A stretch of DNA of 64,000 nucleotides from Cryptosporangium aurantiacum (GTDB taxonomy: Bacteria > Actinomycetota > Actinomycetes > Mycobacteriales > Cryptosporangiaceae), in NCBI RefSeq assembly GCF_900143005.1, contig NZ_FRCS01000005.1, positions 124,001 through 188,000 on the forward strand, written 5' to 3'. Shown one piece after another: positions 1 to 9,870 of this stretch; position 1 is the stretch's first letter, and each line of letters begins with the position of its first letter. Both the position numbers and the translations under genes were made by a program. Under the pieces are notes generated by a model, which had not been told where the DNA came from, made no database searches, and was given only the letters and a program-made list of their open reading frames with translations.

Positions 1-731
1 GTGGCGTCCACTGCGGCGGCGAAGTCGTCGGGCTTCTGCCCGGAGCCGCGTTCCACCTTGACCTGGTAGCGGACCAGCGTCCCGGTGGAGCCGCGCACCG
101 GCGTCGTCCCACCCGCGGCGGTGAACGCCCCGCTACCCCGCGCGGGCACCGTTACCGCCGTCGACGCCGTCGGGCTCGCCTCCGGCTGGATCGCTTCGGC
201 GCTCGGGTTGGTGCTCGGTTGGGTGCTCACTGCTGCGGAGGGCGTGGCTCTCCCGGTCGTCCGGGTTCGCTCCGCCTGCTCGTGTTCGGTGCGGCTGCCC
301 CCGCGGACCAGGTCGACGAGCACCAGAAGGGCTGTGAACAGCACGAGGAGCACGAGGAACCGACGGCGTCGGCGGGCTGCTCGCCGCCGGGCGGCCTGGC
401 GTTGGGCGCGGAGGTAGGTCGCGGAGACCGAGGAGTGCGGTGGTGCCGAAGCGGGACGATCGCCGGGCCGCCGCCCCTGCCGGATCTCGGAACGCAGGGC
501 ACGGCGGGCCTCGTTCGCCGAGTCGGGGTGATGGCGCCCGCGCACGCGTCGCTCGCGGAACGCGTCCGTACGCGTGTCCGCTGTCGCCCGCCGGCCGGTA
601 TCCCGGTGACGGCCGTCCGACGGGTGCGCGGGGTCCTCCCCCCGCAGGGACGGGTCCGCGGTCCGCTCGCTCAGTTCGCCTCCCCGGTCACTCTGATCAC
701 GGCGTTCACGGCGGATTCCCCCGTACCCCAC
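1..731 (-). CDS. DUF3152-type membrane-anchored protein (C-terminus off window)
   Basis: Partial gene running off the left edge. An Arg-rich cytoplasmic N-terminus of about 120 residues is followed by one hydrophobic segment (about residues 124-141, FLVLLVLFTALLVLVDLV), a Ser/Thr/Pro linker, and the start of a folded domain (TLVRYQVKVERGSG then DDFAAAVDAT). That pattern matches the opening of DUF3152, a presumed secreted zinc-peptidase-like domain of actinobacteria; the metal-binding part lies outside the window. The GTG at 731 directly follows an in-frame stop and has a weak AGG upstream. It lies 27 nt after the hydrolase gene, so both may be co-transcribed. In mycobacteria a homologue (Rv3207c, from memory) also lies near the TetR/DUF3107 pair. 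The family call is an inference from motif and context; the frame is well supported by the membrane segment. Confidence 0.7.
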   Translation of the reverse strand, partial: MGYGGIRRERRDQSDRGGELSERTADPSLRGEDPAHPSDGRHRDTGRRATADTRTDAFRERRVRGRHHPDSANEARRALRSEIRQGRRPGDRPASAPPHSSVSATYLRAQRQAARRRAARRRRRFLVLLVLFTALLVLVDLVRGGSRTEHEQAERTRTTGRATPSAAVSTQPSTNPSAEAIQPEASPTASTAVTVPARGSGAFTAAGGTTPVRGSTGTLVRYQVKVERGSGQKPDDFAAAVDA

Positions 732-757
732 CTACGATGCCCTGTCCGACGGGTGAG

Positions 758-1777
758 TCAGGCCACTACTGACCGGTTACCTGCCTCGATCAGCGGAAGC
801 ACCGCCCGGGCCACAATACGGGGGGATTCGAGTTGAGCCGTATGTCCCACACCGCGTAGAACGAGCAGACGACTGTTCGGTATCGCTTTTGCGGTCCTTG
901 AGGCCAATTTGACGTCGACCATGCGGTCTTTGTGGCCCCAGATCACCAGCGTGGGCGCCTGAATCTGACCGGCCAGCCGCCAGAGCGAACGGCCCGGCGG
1001 GACCAAGTAGGACGCCACCAGCCCGCGCAACGAGGCGACGTACGCGGCGGCTCCCCACGGCACCGCCAACCGATGCTCGGCCTCGGCGATCGCTTCCTCC
1101 CAGCGCTGCGGCGCGACCGCCGACGGATCGGCGAAACAGACGTCGATCATGCCCTGGGCCATCTGGTGCGGCGTCGCGGCTCGGAGGATGCGCTCCACCA
1201 CGCGCTCGACGCGGGGCACCACCAGGACCGGGAGCATGTGGCGGTGGGTGGGGCGCGGGCGGTACACCGGCATCGCCGGCGAGATCAGCGTCAGCGTCCG
1301 CACCAGGTCCGGACGCAGTGCGGCGGCCCGGATCACGACCGCGCCGCCGAGCGAGTTGCCGAACAGGTGGACCGGTCCGCGTCCGGACACCTCGATCCAG
1401 CGGATCACCAGCTCGGCGTAGCTCTGCTGGGTGTAGCCGCCGGGCAGGGCCGGGCCGCTCCGGCCGAAGCCGGGCAGGTCGATCGCCTGCCCGTCGAGAC
1501 GATCGGAGAGGAGGTCGGCGAGGTCGGTCCAGTTCTGTCCGGAGCCACCGAGCCCGTGGACGTAGAGCGCGGGCTCGGCGTCCGGCGCGGTGGCCGGGGT
1601 CTCCCGGACGTGGATCTCGATCGCTCCGCCCGGCCAGTCGACCTCGACGGTGCGACCGGGCCAGGGCGGAACCAGCGGGTCTGGCGTTGGGCGGAGTACG
1701 GAGTCGGGGGCGAGTCGAGCAGGCGTCACCCTTTCCAGTTTGCCCGCCAGTTCGGCCGCGTTCTGGGGATCTGGCAC
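758..1777 (-). CDS. alpha/beta-fold hydrolase
   Basis: A 339-residue alpha/beta hydrolase. Visible motifs are the oxyanion-hole region YVHGLGGSGQNW (about residue 92), the nucleophile elbow GNSLGG with catalytic Ser, a late acidic segment (WGHKDRMVD) and the terminal His in RGVGHTAQLE. This is a complete Ser-Asp-His set. There is no signal peptide, so it is probably cytosolic and acts on an ester or similar small substrate that cannot be named from sequence. The Met start at 1777 is followed by a short Ala/Pro-rich extension before the core. The DUF3152 gene follows on the same strand after 27 nt. Confidence 0.85.
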   Translation of the reverse strand: MPDPQNAAELAGKLERVTPARLAPDSVLRPTPDPLVPPWPGRTVEVDWPGGAIEIHVRETPATAPDAEPALYVHGLGGSGQNWTDLADLLSDRLDGQAIDLPGFGRSGPALPGGYTQQSYAELVIRWIEVSGRGPVHLFGNSLGGAVVIRAAALRPDLVRTLTLISPAMPVYRPRPTHRHMLPVLVVPRVERVVERILRAATPHQMAQGMIDVCFADPSAVAPQRWEEAIAEAEHRLAVPWGAAAYVASLRGLVASYLVPPGRSLWRLAGQIQAPTLVIWGHKDRMVDVKLASRTAKAIPNSRLLVLRGVGHTAQLESPRIVARAVLPLIEAGNRSVVA

Positions 1778-1840
1778 TGGAGGCCCTGATCGGGGCCTGC
1801 GATCTGCGGGTTCGCGGGGTTCGGGGTCGGCGCGGCGGCG

Positions 1841-1900
1841 GCCAGTTGCCGCAGGTGGCGGCCAGTTGCCGCAGGTGGCGGCCAGTTGCCGCAGGTGGCG
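1841..1900. repeat. three perfect 20-bp tandem repeats
   Basis: The 20-mer gccagttgccgcaggtggcg occurs three times head to tail without mismatch, in the 208-bp gap between the hydrolase start (1777) and the end of the repeat-protein gene (1986). A 20-bp period is not a multiple of three, so it is unlikely to be coding. The rest of the gap shows no clear promoter or terminator. Confidence 0.95.
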
Positions 1901-1985
1901 GCCTCCGCGTGGCCGGCCCCTGGGCGATGGCGGGTAGCGCTGCGGGTGGCCGCCCGCTCGTCGCCGGTTCTAGCGGCTGCCGCTT

Positions 1986-4900
1986 CTAGTAGCCGCCGCC
2001 GTGGCGGCCGGTCTCCTCGTCGGCGTAACGACGACGCGCCCGCGGGGACGGCTGGTCGCGGCGATCCGGGTACTCGGCGGCCGGACCGGGCGGGCCGGAT
2101 CGGTAGCCACGCTCCGCGGGGCTTGGCTCGCGTTGCGTCGGCGGCCCGACCGGCTGCGGGTCGGCCCAGGAGCCGCTGGGGCCGAGCGGGTCGTGCACCG
2201 GCCAGGCGCCGGTGGGTTCAGCGGCGTGCCGACGGCGCGGCGGCGGGGACGCCGCACTCGGGCCGAGGCCGGCGGGACTACCCGGCATCGCCGGGCCGCC
2301 GAGGCCGACCGGGCTACCGAGGCCACCCGGGCCGCCGGGACCGTTCAGCCCGCTCGGGCCGTTCAGGCCGCTGGGGCCGTTCAGGCCGCTGGGGCCGTTC
2401 AGGCCGCTAGGTCCGCCGGGGCCATTGAGGCCGCTCGGGCCGCTGGAACCCAGCCCGCTGGGACCATTGAGGCCGCTGGGACCGTTGAGGCCGCTCGGGC
2501 CGTTGAGGCCGCTCGGGCCGTTGAGGCCGCTCGGGCCGGCGGGGCCCAGCCCGGTTGAGCCGTATTCGTTCGAGCCGTACCCGTTGGGTGCGGCGCCGTT
2601 GGGACCGACCCCGTTCGGGCCCGCCCCGTTCAGGCCTCCACCGTTAGGGCCAGCGCCGTTCAGGCCGGCGCCGTTCGGGCCGAGGCCGCTCGGGCCGACA
2701 CTGTGCGGACCCGCACCGTTCGCGCCAGCGCCGTTAGGCCCGTAGCCACTCGGCCCGAGCCCCGCCCCGGACGGCTGGCCCGCCCCGGACGGCTGGCCCA
2801 GGCCGGACGGCTGGCCCAGGCCGGACGGCTGGCCCAGGCCGGACGGCTGGCCCAGGCCGGACGACCCGAACCCGGACGGCTGGCCTAGCCCGCCCGCCCC
2901 GGACGACCCGAAACCCGATGACTGGCCGAACCCGGACGGCTGGCCCGCTCCCGACGACTGACCGAACCCGGGCGACGGTTGTCCCAGCCCCGACGGCCCG
3001 AGGCCCGCCGACGGCTGGCCCATACCCGATGCCTGCCCCAGACCCGACGGCCCAAGATCCGACGCCCCCAGACCCGACGGTCCCAGACCCGACTGGCCAA
3101 GACCCGACGGACCCGAGCCCGGCTGCCCCGAAACCGGGTGACCGAGCCCCGCACCGGGCTGCCCGGACACCGGCGACTCGGCCCGGCCGTGCCTGCCCCG
3201 CCCGCCACCGGACGCCGACTCGGCGTACCCGGCCGACTCGGCGTACCCGGCCGACTCGGCGTACCCGGCCGACTCGGCGTACCCGCCCGACTCGCCGTAC
3301 CCAGCCGGTTCGCCGTACCCGGCCGGTTCGGCGGCGCGCCGCGGCGGCAGCCCGAGCCCGCCGTACTCACGTTCCAGATAGCTCCCGCCCCCGAGGCCAC
3401 CGCCTCCGAGCCCGCCCAGCGGTCCCCCGCCAGCCGCGCCGTTCACCGCCGACGGCTCGCTCGACGGCGTCGCACCGTTCGTGCCTCGGCCGTACGACGG
3501 CGGGACGTTGCCTGGCTGCTCCGGCGTCGAGGCTGCCTCGTCCCAGCGCGGCGGCGTCCACTCGGCGGCGGGCGCCGGTTCTTCGGACGTCGGCCACGAC
3601 CAGATCGGCTCCTCCGGCGGCGCCCAGGTGGGCTCGGCCGGCGGGGTGAACACCGCAGACGCCCCGGCGGTGAGATCGCCGCTGGTCCGCGCGTCGGGCT
3701 CGGGGTCGGAGAGCGGAAGATCAGGCAGCGAGAGAATCGCGGGCTCGACGGGCGCAGGCGACACCGGAGCCGCGTCGTCCGGCGAGTCCTTCGTGACGTC
3801 GTTGCGAACCAGCCGCGCCCAGGTCGCCGCCGCCCAGTCACCCAGGTCGGCCGCACCGTTCGGGCCCGGCGCGAGCTCCAGCTCGCCGGTGGGGGCCGCG
3901 ATCGACTCCGTGTACGGCGGCGGCGAGACCAACGGTGTGCTCGGCGCGTACTCCGGCTCGGTCGTACCCGGCACCGGGTAGCTGCCGGTGTCCTTCTCGC
4001 TCTGTGCCGCTGCCGCGGCCCGGCGAGCCGCCCGGCCGCCACGAACCGGTTCTCTGACCGGCTCCGACGCCGCTTCGTCAGCCTGCGGAGCAGCATGCGA
4101 CGGAGCGTGCGCCGACGCCACTTCCGCGGCGTCCGGCTCCGGCTCCGGGTCGTACGGCGCGTCGTCCGGACCGGCCATGATCGTCCGGTAGGTCGCGGTG
4201 TTCTCGACCGCGAGCGGCGGCGCCGAGTGCGAGAAGCTCGCGGCCCACGACGACGTCGCCGCGCTCTCCGGGAGCAGCGACTCGAACCGCCGGTTGAGCG
4301 CGGAGAGGACCGCCCGCACCATCGCCTGGCGGGCGTCTCCGCGAACCAGCGCCACGCCGGCGAGCCGATCGACCTGCCCCGGCGTCAGCAGTGTCACGAC
4401 CGCCACCGCGAGCCGGTCGGAGCCGATGTCGGTCAGTTCGGCCTGGTCGAGACCGCACCGGGCGCGGCCCTCCAGGAGCGCGTCGACCGCGTTGAGGGTC
4501 GCGCCTGCCACCGTGCGGAGCACCGTGCGCTCGACGGCCGGCCCGGTGGCCGAGCCGACCACGCGCGCTGTGGCCGTCGCGAGCGCGACGTCCACCCGGA
4601 CATCCAGACCGCCGGTGACGACCTGTAAACGCTCCAGGTGGACGCGGCGCTGCGGGCCGTCGAGCGGGACGCTCCGATCCTCGTCCACTCCGTCGTCCAC
4701 CAGCACGGACCGGGTCTGGTCCACCTCCACGCCGAGCCTTTCGTCAAGGATCCGGGTCACTGACCACGCCACTGCGGCCTCGTCGGCACCGTCGACGAGA
4801 TCCAGATGCAGAGTACGGTCTCCACCCGCCGCCGTCCGAAGCTCGGCGCTACGGACCCCGACGACCGCGCGTACGGCATCGAGCAACGCGGCCACCGCGA

Positions 4901-4991
4901 TCGGCCGGGAACCGCCCGGACCGCGGGTTCTCACCGTGAACACCGCACGCGCTCCGACCAGGTGCCGGTTGCGGTGCGGAGCGGTGGTCAC
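1986..4991 (-). CDS. 1001-residue protein with Gly/Ser/Asn/Gln repeat tail
   Basis: Unrecognised protein with two parts. Residues 1 to about 265 form a regular alpha/beta domain beginning VTTAPHRNRHLVGARAVF, with no catalytic motif I can name. From about 270 it is low-complexity: an acidic/Pro/Trp linker, then repeats of GYAESA (about 567-590), GLGQPS (about 700-745), PNGAG-type units (about 745-805) and PSGLNG (about 810-890), ending in a basic tail. No signal peptide or membrane segment is seen. The reading frame stays open upstream, but the GTG at 4991 has a GGGAG ribosome site 6 nt before it and begins the ordered domain, so I chose it. The gene is divergent from the TetR gene. The repeats are built from 18-bp units and should vary in number between strains. 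Confidence 0.75.
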   Translation of the reverse strand: MTTAPHRNRHLVGARAVFTVRTRGPGGSRPIAVAALLDAVRAVVGVRSAELRTAAGGDRTLHLDLVDGADEAAVAWSVTRILDERLGVEVDQTRSVLVDDGVDEDRSVPLDGPQRRVHLERLQVVTGGLDVRVDVALATATARVVGSATGPAVERTVLRTVAGATLNAVDALLEGRARCGLDQAELTDIGSDRLAVAVVTLLTPGQVDRLAGVALVRGDARQAMVRAVLSALNRRFESLLPESAATSSWAASFSHSAPPLAVENTATYRTIMAGPDDAPYDPEPEPDAAEVASAHAPSHAAPQADEAASEPVREPVRGGRAARRAAAAAQSEKDTGSYPVPGTTEPEYAPSTPLVSPPPYTESIAAPTGELELAPGPNGAADLGDWAAATWARLVRNDVTKDSPDDAAPVSPAPVEPAILSLPDLPLSDPEPDARTSGDLTAGASAVFTPPAEPTWAPPEEPIWSWPTSEEPAPAAEWTPPRWDEAASTPEQPGNVPPSYGRGTNGATPSSEPSAVNGAAGGGPLGGLGGGGLGGGSYLEREYGGLGLPPRRAAEPAGYGEPAGYGESGGYAESAGYAESAGYAESAGYAESASGGGRGRHGRAESPVSGQPGAGLGHPVSGQPGSGPSGLGQSGLGPSGLGASDLGPSGLGQASGMGQPSAGLGPSGLGQPSPGFGQSSGAGQPSGFGQSSGFGSSGAGGLGQPSGFGSSGLGQPSGLGQPSGLGQPSGLGQPSGAGQPSGAGLGPSGYGPNGAGANGAGPHSVGPSGLGPNGAGLNGAGPNGGGLNGAGPNGVGPNGAAPNGYGSNEYGSTGLGPAGPSGLNGPSGLNGPSGLNGPSGLNGPSGLGSSGPSGLNGPGGPSGLNGPSGLNGPSGLNGPSGLNGPGGPGGLGSPVGLGGPAMPGSPAGLGPSAASPPPRRRHAAEPTGAWPVHDPLGPSGSWADPQPVGPPTQREPSPAERGYRSGPPGPAAEYPDRRDQPSPRARRRYADEETGRHGGGY
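2320..3300 (-). repeat. coding tandem-repeat arrays of 18-bp units
   Basis: Successive arrays of 18-bp units inside the repeat-protein gene: PSGLNG-encoding units (about 2320-2560), GLGQPS-encoding units (about 2766-2890) and GYAESA-encoding units (about 3222-3295). Units differ mainly at third codon positions in the first array and are nearly identical in the other two, suggesting more recent expansion of the latter. Confidence 0.85.
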
Positions 4992-5202
4992 GAGGTACTC
5001 CCGTCTCGTACGACCTCTCACGCAGGCTACCGACGGATAGCCCTTCCGGTCAGGCACCTGAGGGGGAACGGTCCGGTACTGAAGGGTGCAAACGGACAGT
5101 CCGAACGGCGGTTCCGGCGGAGCGGGCAGAAGGTTCATGACAGCTCGCGTACTCTTGCTACCCGGCGGTAAGTGCGGAGGTTCCGCGAGGCTGGAGGAGA
5201 CC

Positions 5203-5865
5203 ATGGCTACCCCGGTGAGCAGTGATCCTGTCGCCGCGAGCACCGGCAGAACCGGCCGGTTGCCCCGGTCCGCGCGGCGCCGGCAGTTGCTCACCGCCGC
5301 GCAGGAGGTCTTCGTCGCCAACGGCTATCACGCCGCGGCGATGGATGACATCGCGGACCGGGCCGGGGTGTCGAAACCCGTCCTCTACCAGCACTTTCCC
5401 GGCAAGCTGGACCTGTACCTGGCGCTGATCGACCAGCACACCGAGGCGCTGGTGAACCATGTCACACAGGCGCTTGCGGGTACGAGTGACAACAAAATCC
5501 GCGTCCACCTGGCCACCAAGGCCTACTTCGACTTCGTCGACAGCGAGGGCGAGGCGTTCCGGCTCGTGTTCGAGTCGGACCTGCGCAACGAGCCGGCCGT
5601 GCGCGAGCGCGTCGAACGCGCGTCCCAGCTGTGCATGGAGGCGATCGCCGACACGATCGGGCATGACACCGGTGTCTCACGTGAGCGAGCCGAGCTGCTC
5701 GCGATCGGCTTGACCGGTGCGTCCGAAATCGCGGCGCGCTACTGGCTCAACGCGAACCGGGCCGTTCCGAAGGAAGAAGCCATCGCGCTGCTGAGCACGT
5801 TGCTCTGGCGCGGGATCTCCGACTTCCCGCTGGAGCGCGAGCCGGAGAATTCTGCTCAGCGCTGA
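5203..5865 (+). CDS. TetR family transcriptional regulator
   Basis: A 220-residue TetR-type repressor. The N-terminal helix-turn-helix spans about residues 20-65 (RRRQLLTAAQEVF, then MDDIADRAGVSKPVLYQHF), followed by an all-helical ligand/dimerisation domain. The ATG at 5203 has a GGAGGAG ribosome site 4-9 nt upstream; a longer in-frame opening at 5086 lacks one. It is followed by a perfect 20-bp palindrome and the DUF3107 gene, the same order as Rv3208-Rv3208A in M. tuberculosis (from memory). The inducer and targets are unknown; autoregulation or control of the DUF3107 gene is a reasonable inference. Confidence 0.92.
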   Translation: MATPVSSDPVAASTGRTGRLPRSARRRQLLTAAQEVFVANGYHAAAMDDIADRAGVSKPVLYQHFPGKLDLYLALIDQHTEALVNHVTQALAGTSDNKIRVHLATKAYFDFVDSEGEAFRLVFESDLRNEPAVRERVERASQLCMEAIADTIGHDTGVSRERAELLAIGLTGASEIAARYWLNANRAVPKEEAIALLSTLLWRGISDFPLEREPENSAQR

Positions 5866-5933
5866 CACCGCTGCCCGCGCCGCTCGGTGGGAGCTTCGAT
5901 CGGATAGCTTCTAGAGCGGTTGATGTGAGCGTC

Positions 5934-5953
5934 CGGGTACGGATTCGTACCCG
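5934..5953. promoter_or_regulatory. perfect 20-bp palindrome before the DUF3107 gene
   Basis: CGGGTACG-GATT-CGTACCCG, two perfect 8-bp arms with a 4-bp spacer, lies between the TetR gene and the AGGAGG ribosome site (5960-5965) of the DUF3107 gene. Its size fits a TetR operator, but as RNA it would also be a stable 8-bp hairpin with a GAUU loop just ahead of the ribosome site. No second copy is visible in front of the TetR gene. Confidence 0.55.
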
Positions 5954-5972
5954 TCAGCGAGGAGGCACTGCG

Positions 5973-6200
5973 GTGGAGGTCAAGATCGGCGTGCAGTTCG
6001 CTCCACGCGAGCTCGTGCTGGAGAGCACCCAGAGCCAGGACGACGTGGAGCAGGCGGTCGCCGAGGCGCTGGCCGGCAAGAACAACCTGCTGTCCCTGGT
6101 CGACGAGAAGGGGCGGCGGGTGGTCGTTCCGGCCGACAAGATCGCCTACGTCGAAATCGCCGAAAGCGAACTACGCCGAGTAGGCTTCGGCACCCCTTAG
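5973..6200 (+). CDS. DUF3107 small protein
   Basis: A 75-residue protein (VEVKIGVQFAPRELVLES at the start, DKIAYVEIAESELRRVGFG at the end) matching the actinobacterial DUF3107 family, of which mycobacterial TB9.4/Rv3208A is a member. It is a single compact beta/alpha domain without membrane segments, and its function is unknown. The GTG start at 5973 is set by AGGAGG at 5960-5965. Its TAG stop codon is also the first triplet of a palindromic element (6198-6322). Confidence 0.92.
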   Translation: MEVKIGVQFAPRELVLESTQSQDDVEQAVAEALAGKNNLLSLVDEKGRRVVVPADKIAYVEIAESELRRVGFGTP

Positions 6201-6322
6201 TGGGCGGCCCGGTCAGGCCGACGCTGACGGGCGAGCGAGCCTCCTTATGGCAACAGGCCAAAGGTCACGGCGTCGGCTCGCTCGACCGCCAGCCCCGCCC
6301 TGACCGGGCTCCAGGTCCGTAG
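6198..6322 (+). repeat. stop-codon-anchored palindromic element, copy A
   Basis: Starts at the TAG stop of the DUF3107 gene, continues TGGGCGGCCCGGTCAGG and ends CCTGACCGGGCTCCAGGTCC. The inner 11-bp arms (6207-6217 and 6299-6309) are perfectly complementary. Pairing continues inward to about 34 positions with a few mismatches, including CGAGCGAGCC / GGCTCGCTCG, around a short unpaired core. Three further copies are at 12330, 51288 and 55575. Confidence 0.85.
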
Positions 6323-6370
6323 CAGGTACAACTGCGCGCGCCTGGCGGCGCTTTACAAGCAATAGTCGGA

Positions 6371-6404
6371 CGCCCGGCCGCGAGGAATCGCGGCCGGGCG
6401 TTTG
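6371..6404. terminator. intrinsic terminator between convergent genes
   Basis: Perfect 12-bp stem CGCCCGGCCGCG / CGCGGCCGGGCG with a 6-nt loop, followed by TTTG on the plus strand. It sits between DUF3107 (rightward) and the ferritin-like gene (leftward). Confidence 0.8.
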
Positions 6405-6420
6405 TGCTTTGGGAGCACCG

Positions 6421-7188
6421 TCAGGACTTGAGGCCCAAGGACTGGAGTCGCGCGGTGTGGCCGGCCGTGAGGCGGTCGATCAGCGCAGCCAGCCCGGCCG
6501 GCTCGCCGGACCCGAGCGGCTCCACCAGCGCCACCAGCGCCGGACGCGCCGCCACGACGAGCTGGGCCTGGGTGACAGCCTCCGCCACCAACCGCCGCGC
6601 CCAGAGCCCGAGCCGCCCGGCCAACGTCGGGTCGACCGCCACCGCGGCGCGCACCTCCGCGACCGCGTACCCGGCGTGCCGATCGTCGTGCAGCACCTCC
6701 AGGACGAGCGTCCGGTCCGGCTCGGCGAGACTGGCGGCCACCTCACGGTAGAAGTCGTCCGCGATTCCGTCGCCGACGTACGCCTTGACGAGCCCTTCGA
6801 GCCAGTCCTTGGGCCGGGTCGACTGGTGATAGGCGTCCAGCGAGGTGACGAACGGCGTCATCGCCTCGACCGGGTCGACGCCGATCTCGGCGAGCCGGTC
6901 CGCCAGGCGCCGGTAGTGCACGAGCTCCGCGGCGGCCATCTCGCTCAGCGCCGCACGCCTGCGGAGGTCCGGGGCGAGCCGAGCGTCCACGGCCAGGTTG
7001 TCGAAGGCCACCAGCGCGCCGTAGCTCAGGACGCCGAGCAGGTCGGCGACGGAGGGACCAGCCTCGGCCGACAACTGATCGGAGGCGTCAGAACGACCCG
7101 AAACGCTCAGTGCAAGCTCCTCGGTGGCGATGAAGTAGGCGGACGTGCTCACCGTAGAGCCTGCACCGCCAGTGGCGGTGTTCGTCAC
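6421..7188 (-). CDS. ferritin-like fold protein (MiaE-like family)
   Basis: Helical protein of about 255 residues, similar in architecture to the ferritin-like/MiaE-type proteins found beside the DEAD-box helicase in actinobacteria (Rv3210c in M. tuberculosis, from memory). Helices carry Glu/His residues typical of a di-iron four-helix bundle: AYFIATEELALS, EMAAAELVHYRRLADRL and HDDRHAGYAVAEV. Whether they bind iron cannot be proved here. The start is uncertain: GTG 7188 is used, and GTG 7152 (VSTSAYFIA) has a better GCAGG upstream. It is divergent from the helicase gene. A tRNA-hydroxylase role is only suggested by the distant family link. Confidence 0.75.
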   Translation of the reverse strand: MTNTATGGAGSTVSTSAYFIATEELALSVSGRSDASDQLSAEAGPSVADLLGVLSYGALVAFDNLAVDARLAPDLRRRAALSEMAAAELVHYRRLADRLAEIGVDPVEAMTPFVTSLDAYHQSTRPKDWLEGLVKAYVGDGIADDFYREVAASLAEPDRTLVLEVLHDDRHAGYAVAEVRAAVAVDPTLAGRLGLWARRLVAEAVTQAQLVVAARPALVALVEPLGSGEPAGLAALIDRLTAGHTARLQSLGLKS

Positions 7189-7562
7189 AGATCGCCGATG
7201 ACATCGGTACGCGACCACGGCTGCGAAAAACGTCGCGGTAGGCTATGAGTGAGGTGACAGCCGTCACCGCACTAACTCGCGCCGTAATTGCCCCCCTTGG
7301 GTGCATGGTCCGCGTCGCGCCTGCCGTTCCCGGCCGGGTGCCCCACGCGCGCTACGGCGCCGGCCGGAGCCCCGGCCGACCCACAAACGGTAGTACCAGC
7401 ACCAACGCAGTACAGAGCATGGAATATCGAGCGCGGACCCCACTCCAGGTCGTCGTCCCGCTGAGCCCGCCACCGCACTGCGGCAGGCGTGAGGCTCGAG
7501 CGACGCATGGTAGCTACCGGATCCACCAGGGCGTCTGCGCACTCGGAGAGAGGCGAAGACCC
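7189..7562. other. long leader between ferritin-like and helicase genes
   Basis: About 370 nt without a convincing gene. The rightward frame is open from an ATG at 7245, but its translation does not resemble protein. TAGGCT at 7239-7244 could be a weak -10 for the helicase gene. I infer a long 5' untranslated leader, known for several DEAD-box helicase mRNAs; no recognised riboswitch motif was seen. Confidence 0.4.
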
Positions 7563-9455
<1,893 letters not shown>

Positions 9456-9459
9456 TCCG

Positions 9460-9861
9460 ATGACGACGACCGGCCCGATGCATCCGGGCAACGCGCTCCC
9501 GCCGGTTCCTCCGGGCCTGAACGGCTGGGCGTCGCCGGACGGGTCCGCGAGCGACGCCTACTGGCGCCGCCCGGCCGAGCCGACGTCGTCCGCGTCACCG
9601 GCAGCAGCGAATGCGGCGGTCCCTGCGCAGTATCAGGGCCCGCCGCAGATGCACCGCCCGTCGGCCGCCGTGGGCTGGGGCCCGGTGATCACGCCCGGCC
9701 CCACCCCGCGTTCGCTGCCGACCCAGGACCACGAGGCGCTCGACCGGGAGGAAGCCCAGGCCAGGGCCGTCACCGTCGGAGTCGGCGTGCTGACACTCAT
9801 CGTCCTGTTCCTGCTGCTGCTGATGATGGTCATCCGCGCCGGTTCCACGACCGGCGTCTGA
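9460..9861 (+). CDS. small single-pass membrane protein
   Basis: A 133-residue protein with a long Pro/Ala-rich N-terminal region and one strong C-terminal membrane segment (about residues 104-125, VGVGVLTLIVLFLLLLMMVI). It is tail-anchored with the N-terminus probably in the cytoplasm. It starts 4 nt after the helicase stop, so it is almost certainly translated from the same mRNA. No known domain is recognised. Confidence 0.75.
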   Translation: MTTTGPMHPGNALPPVPPGLNGWASPDGSASDAYWRRPAEPTSSASPAAANAAVPAQYQGPPQMHRPSAAVGWGPVITPGPTPRSLPTQDHEALDREEAQARAVTVGVGVLTLIVLFLLLLMMVIRAGSTTGV

Positions 9862-9870
9862 GCGACGACG

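Noticed and set aside
2212-3649. Several long rightward frames opposite the repeat protein
   Set aside because: They consist of translated 18-bp repeats (PLGPLRPLG-type) and have no ribosome sites or ordered domains.
6198-6322. Possible tRNA or riboswitch in the structured gap after DUF3107
   Set aside because: No cloverleaf, T-loop GTTC or known riboswitch core is present, and the sequence instead matches the three other palindromic elements.
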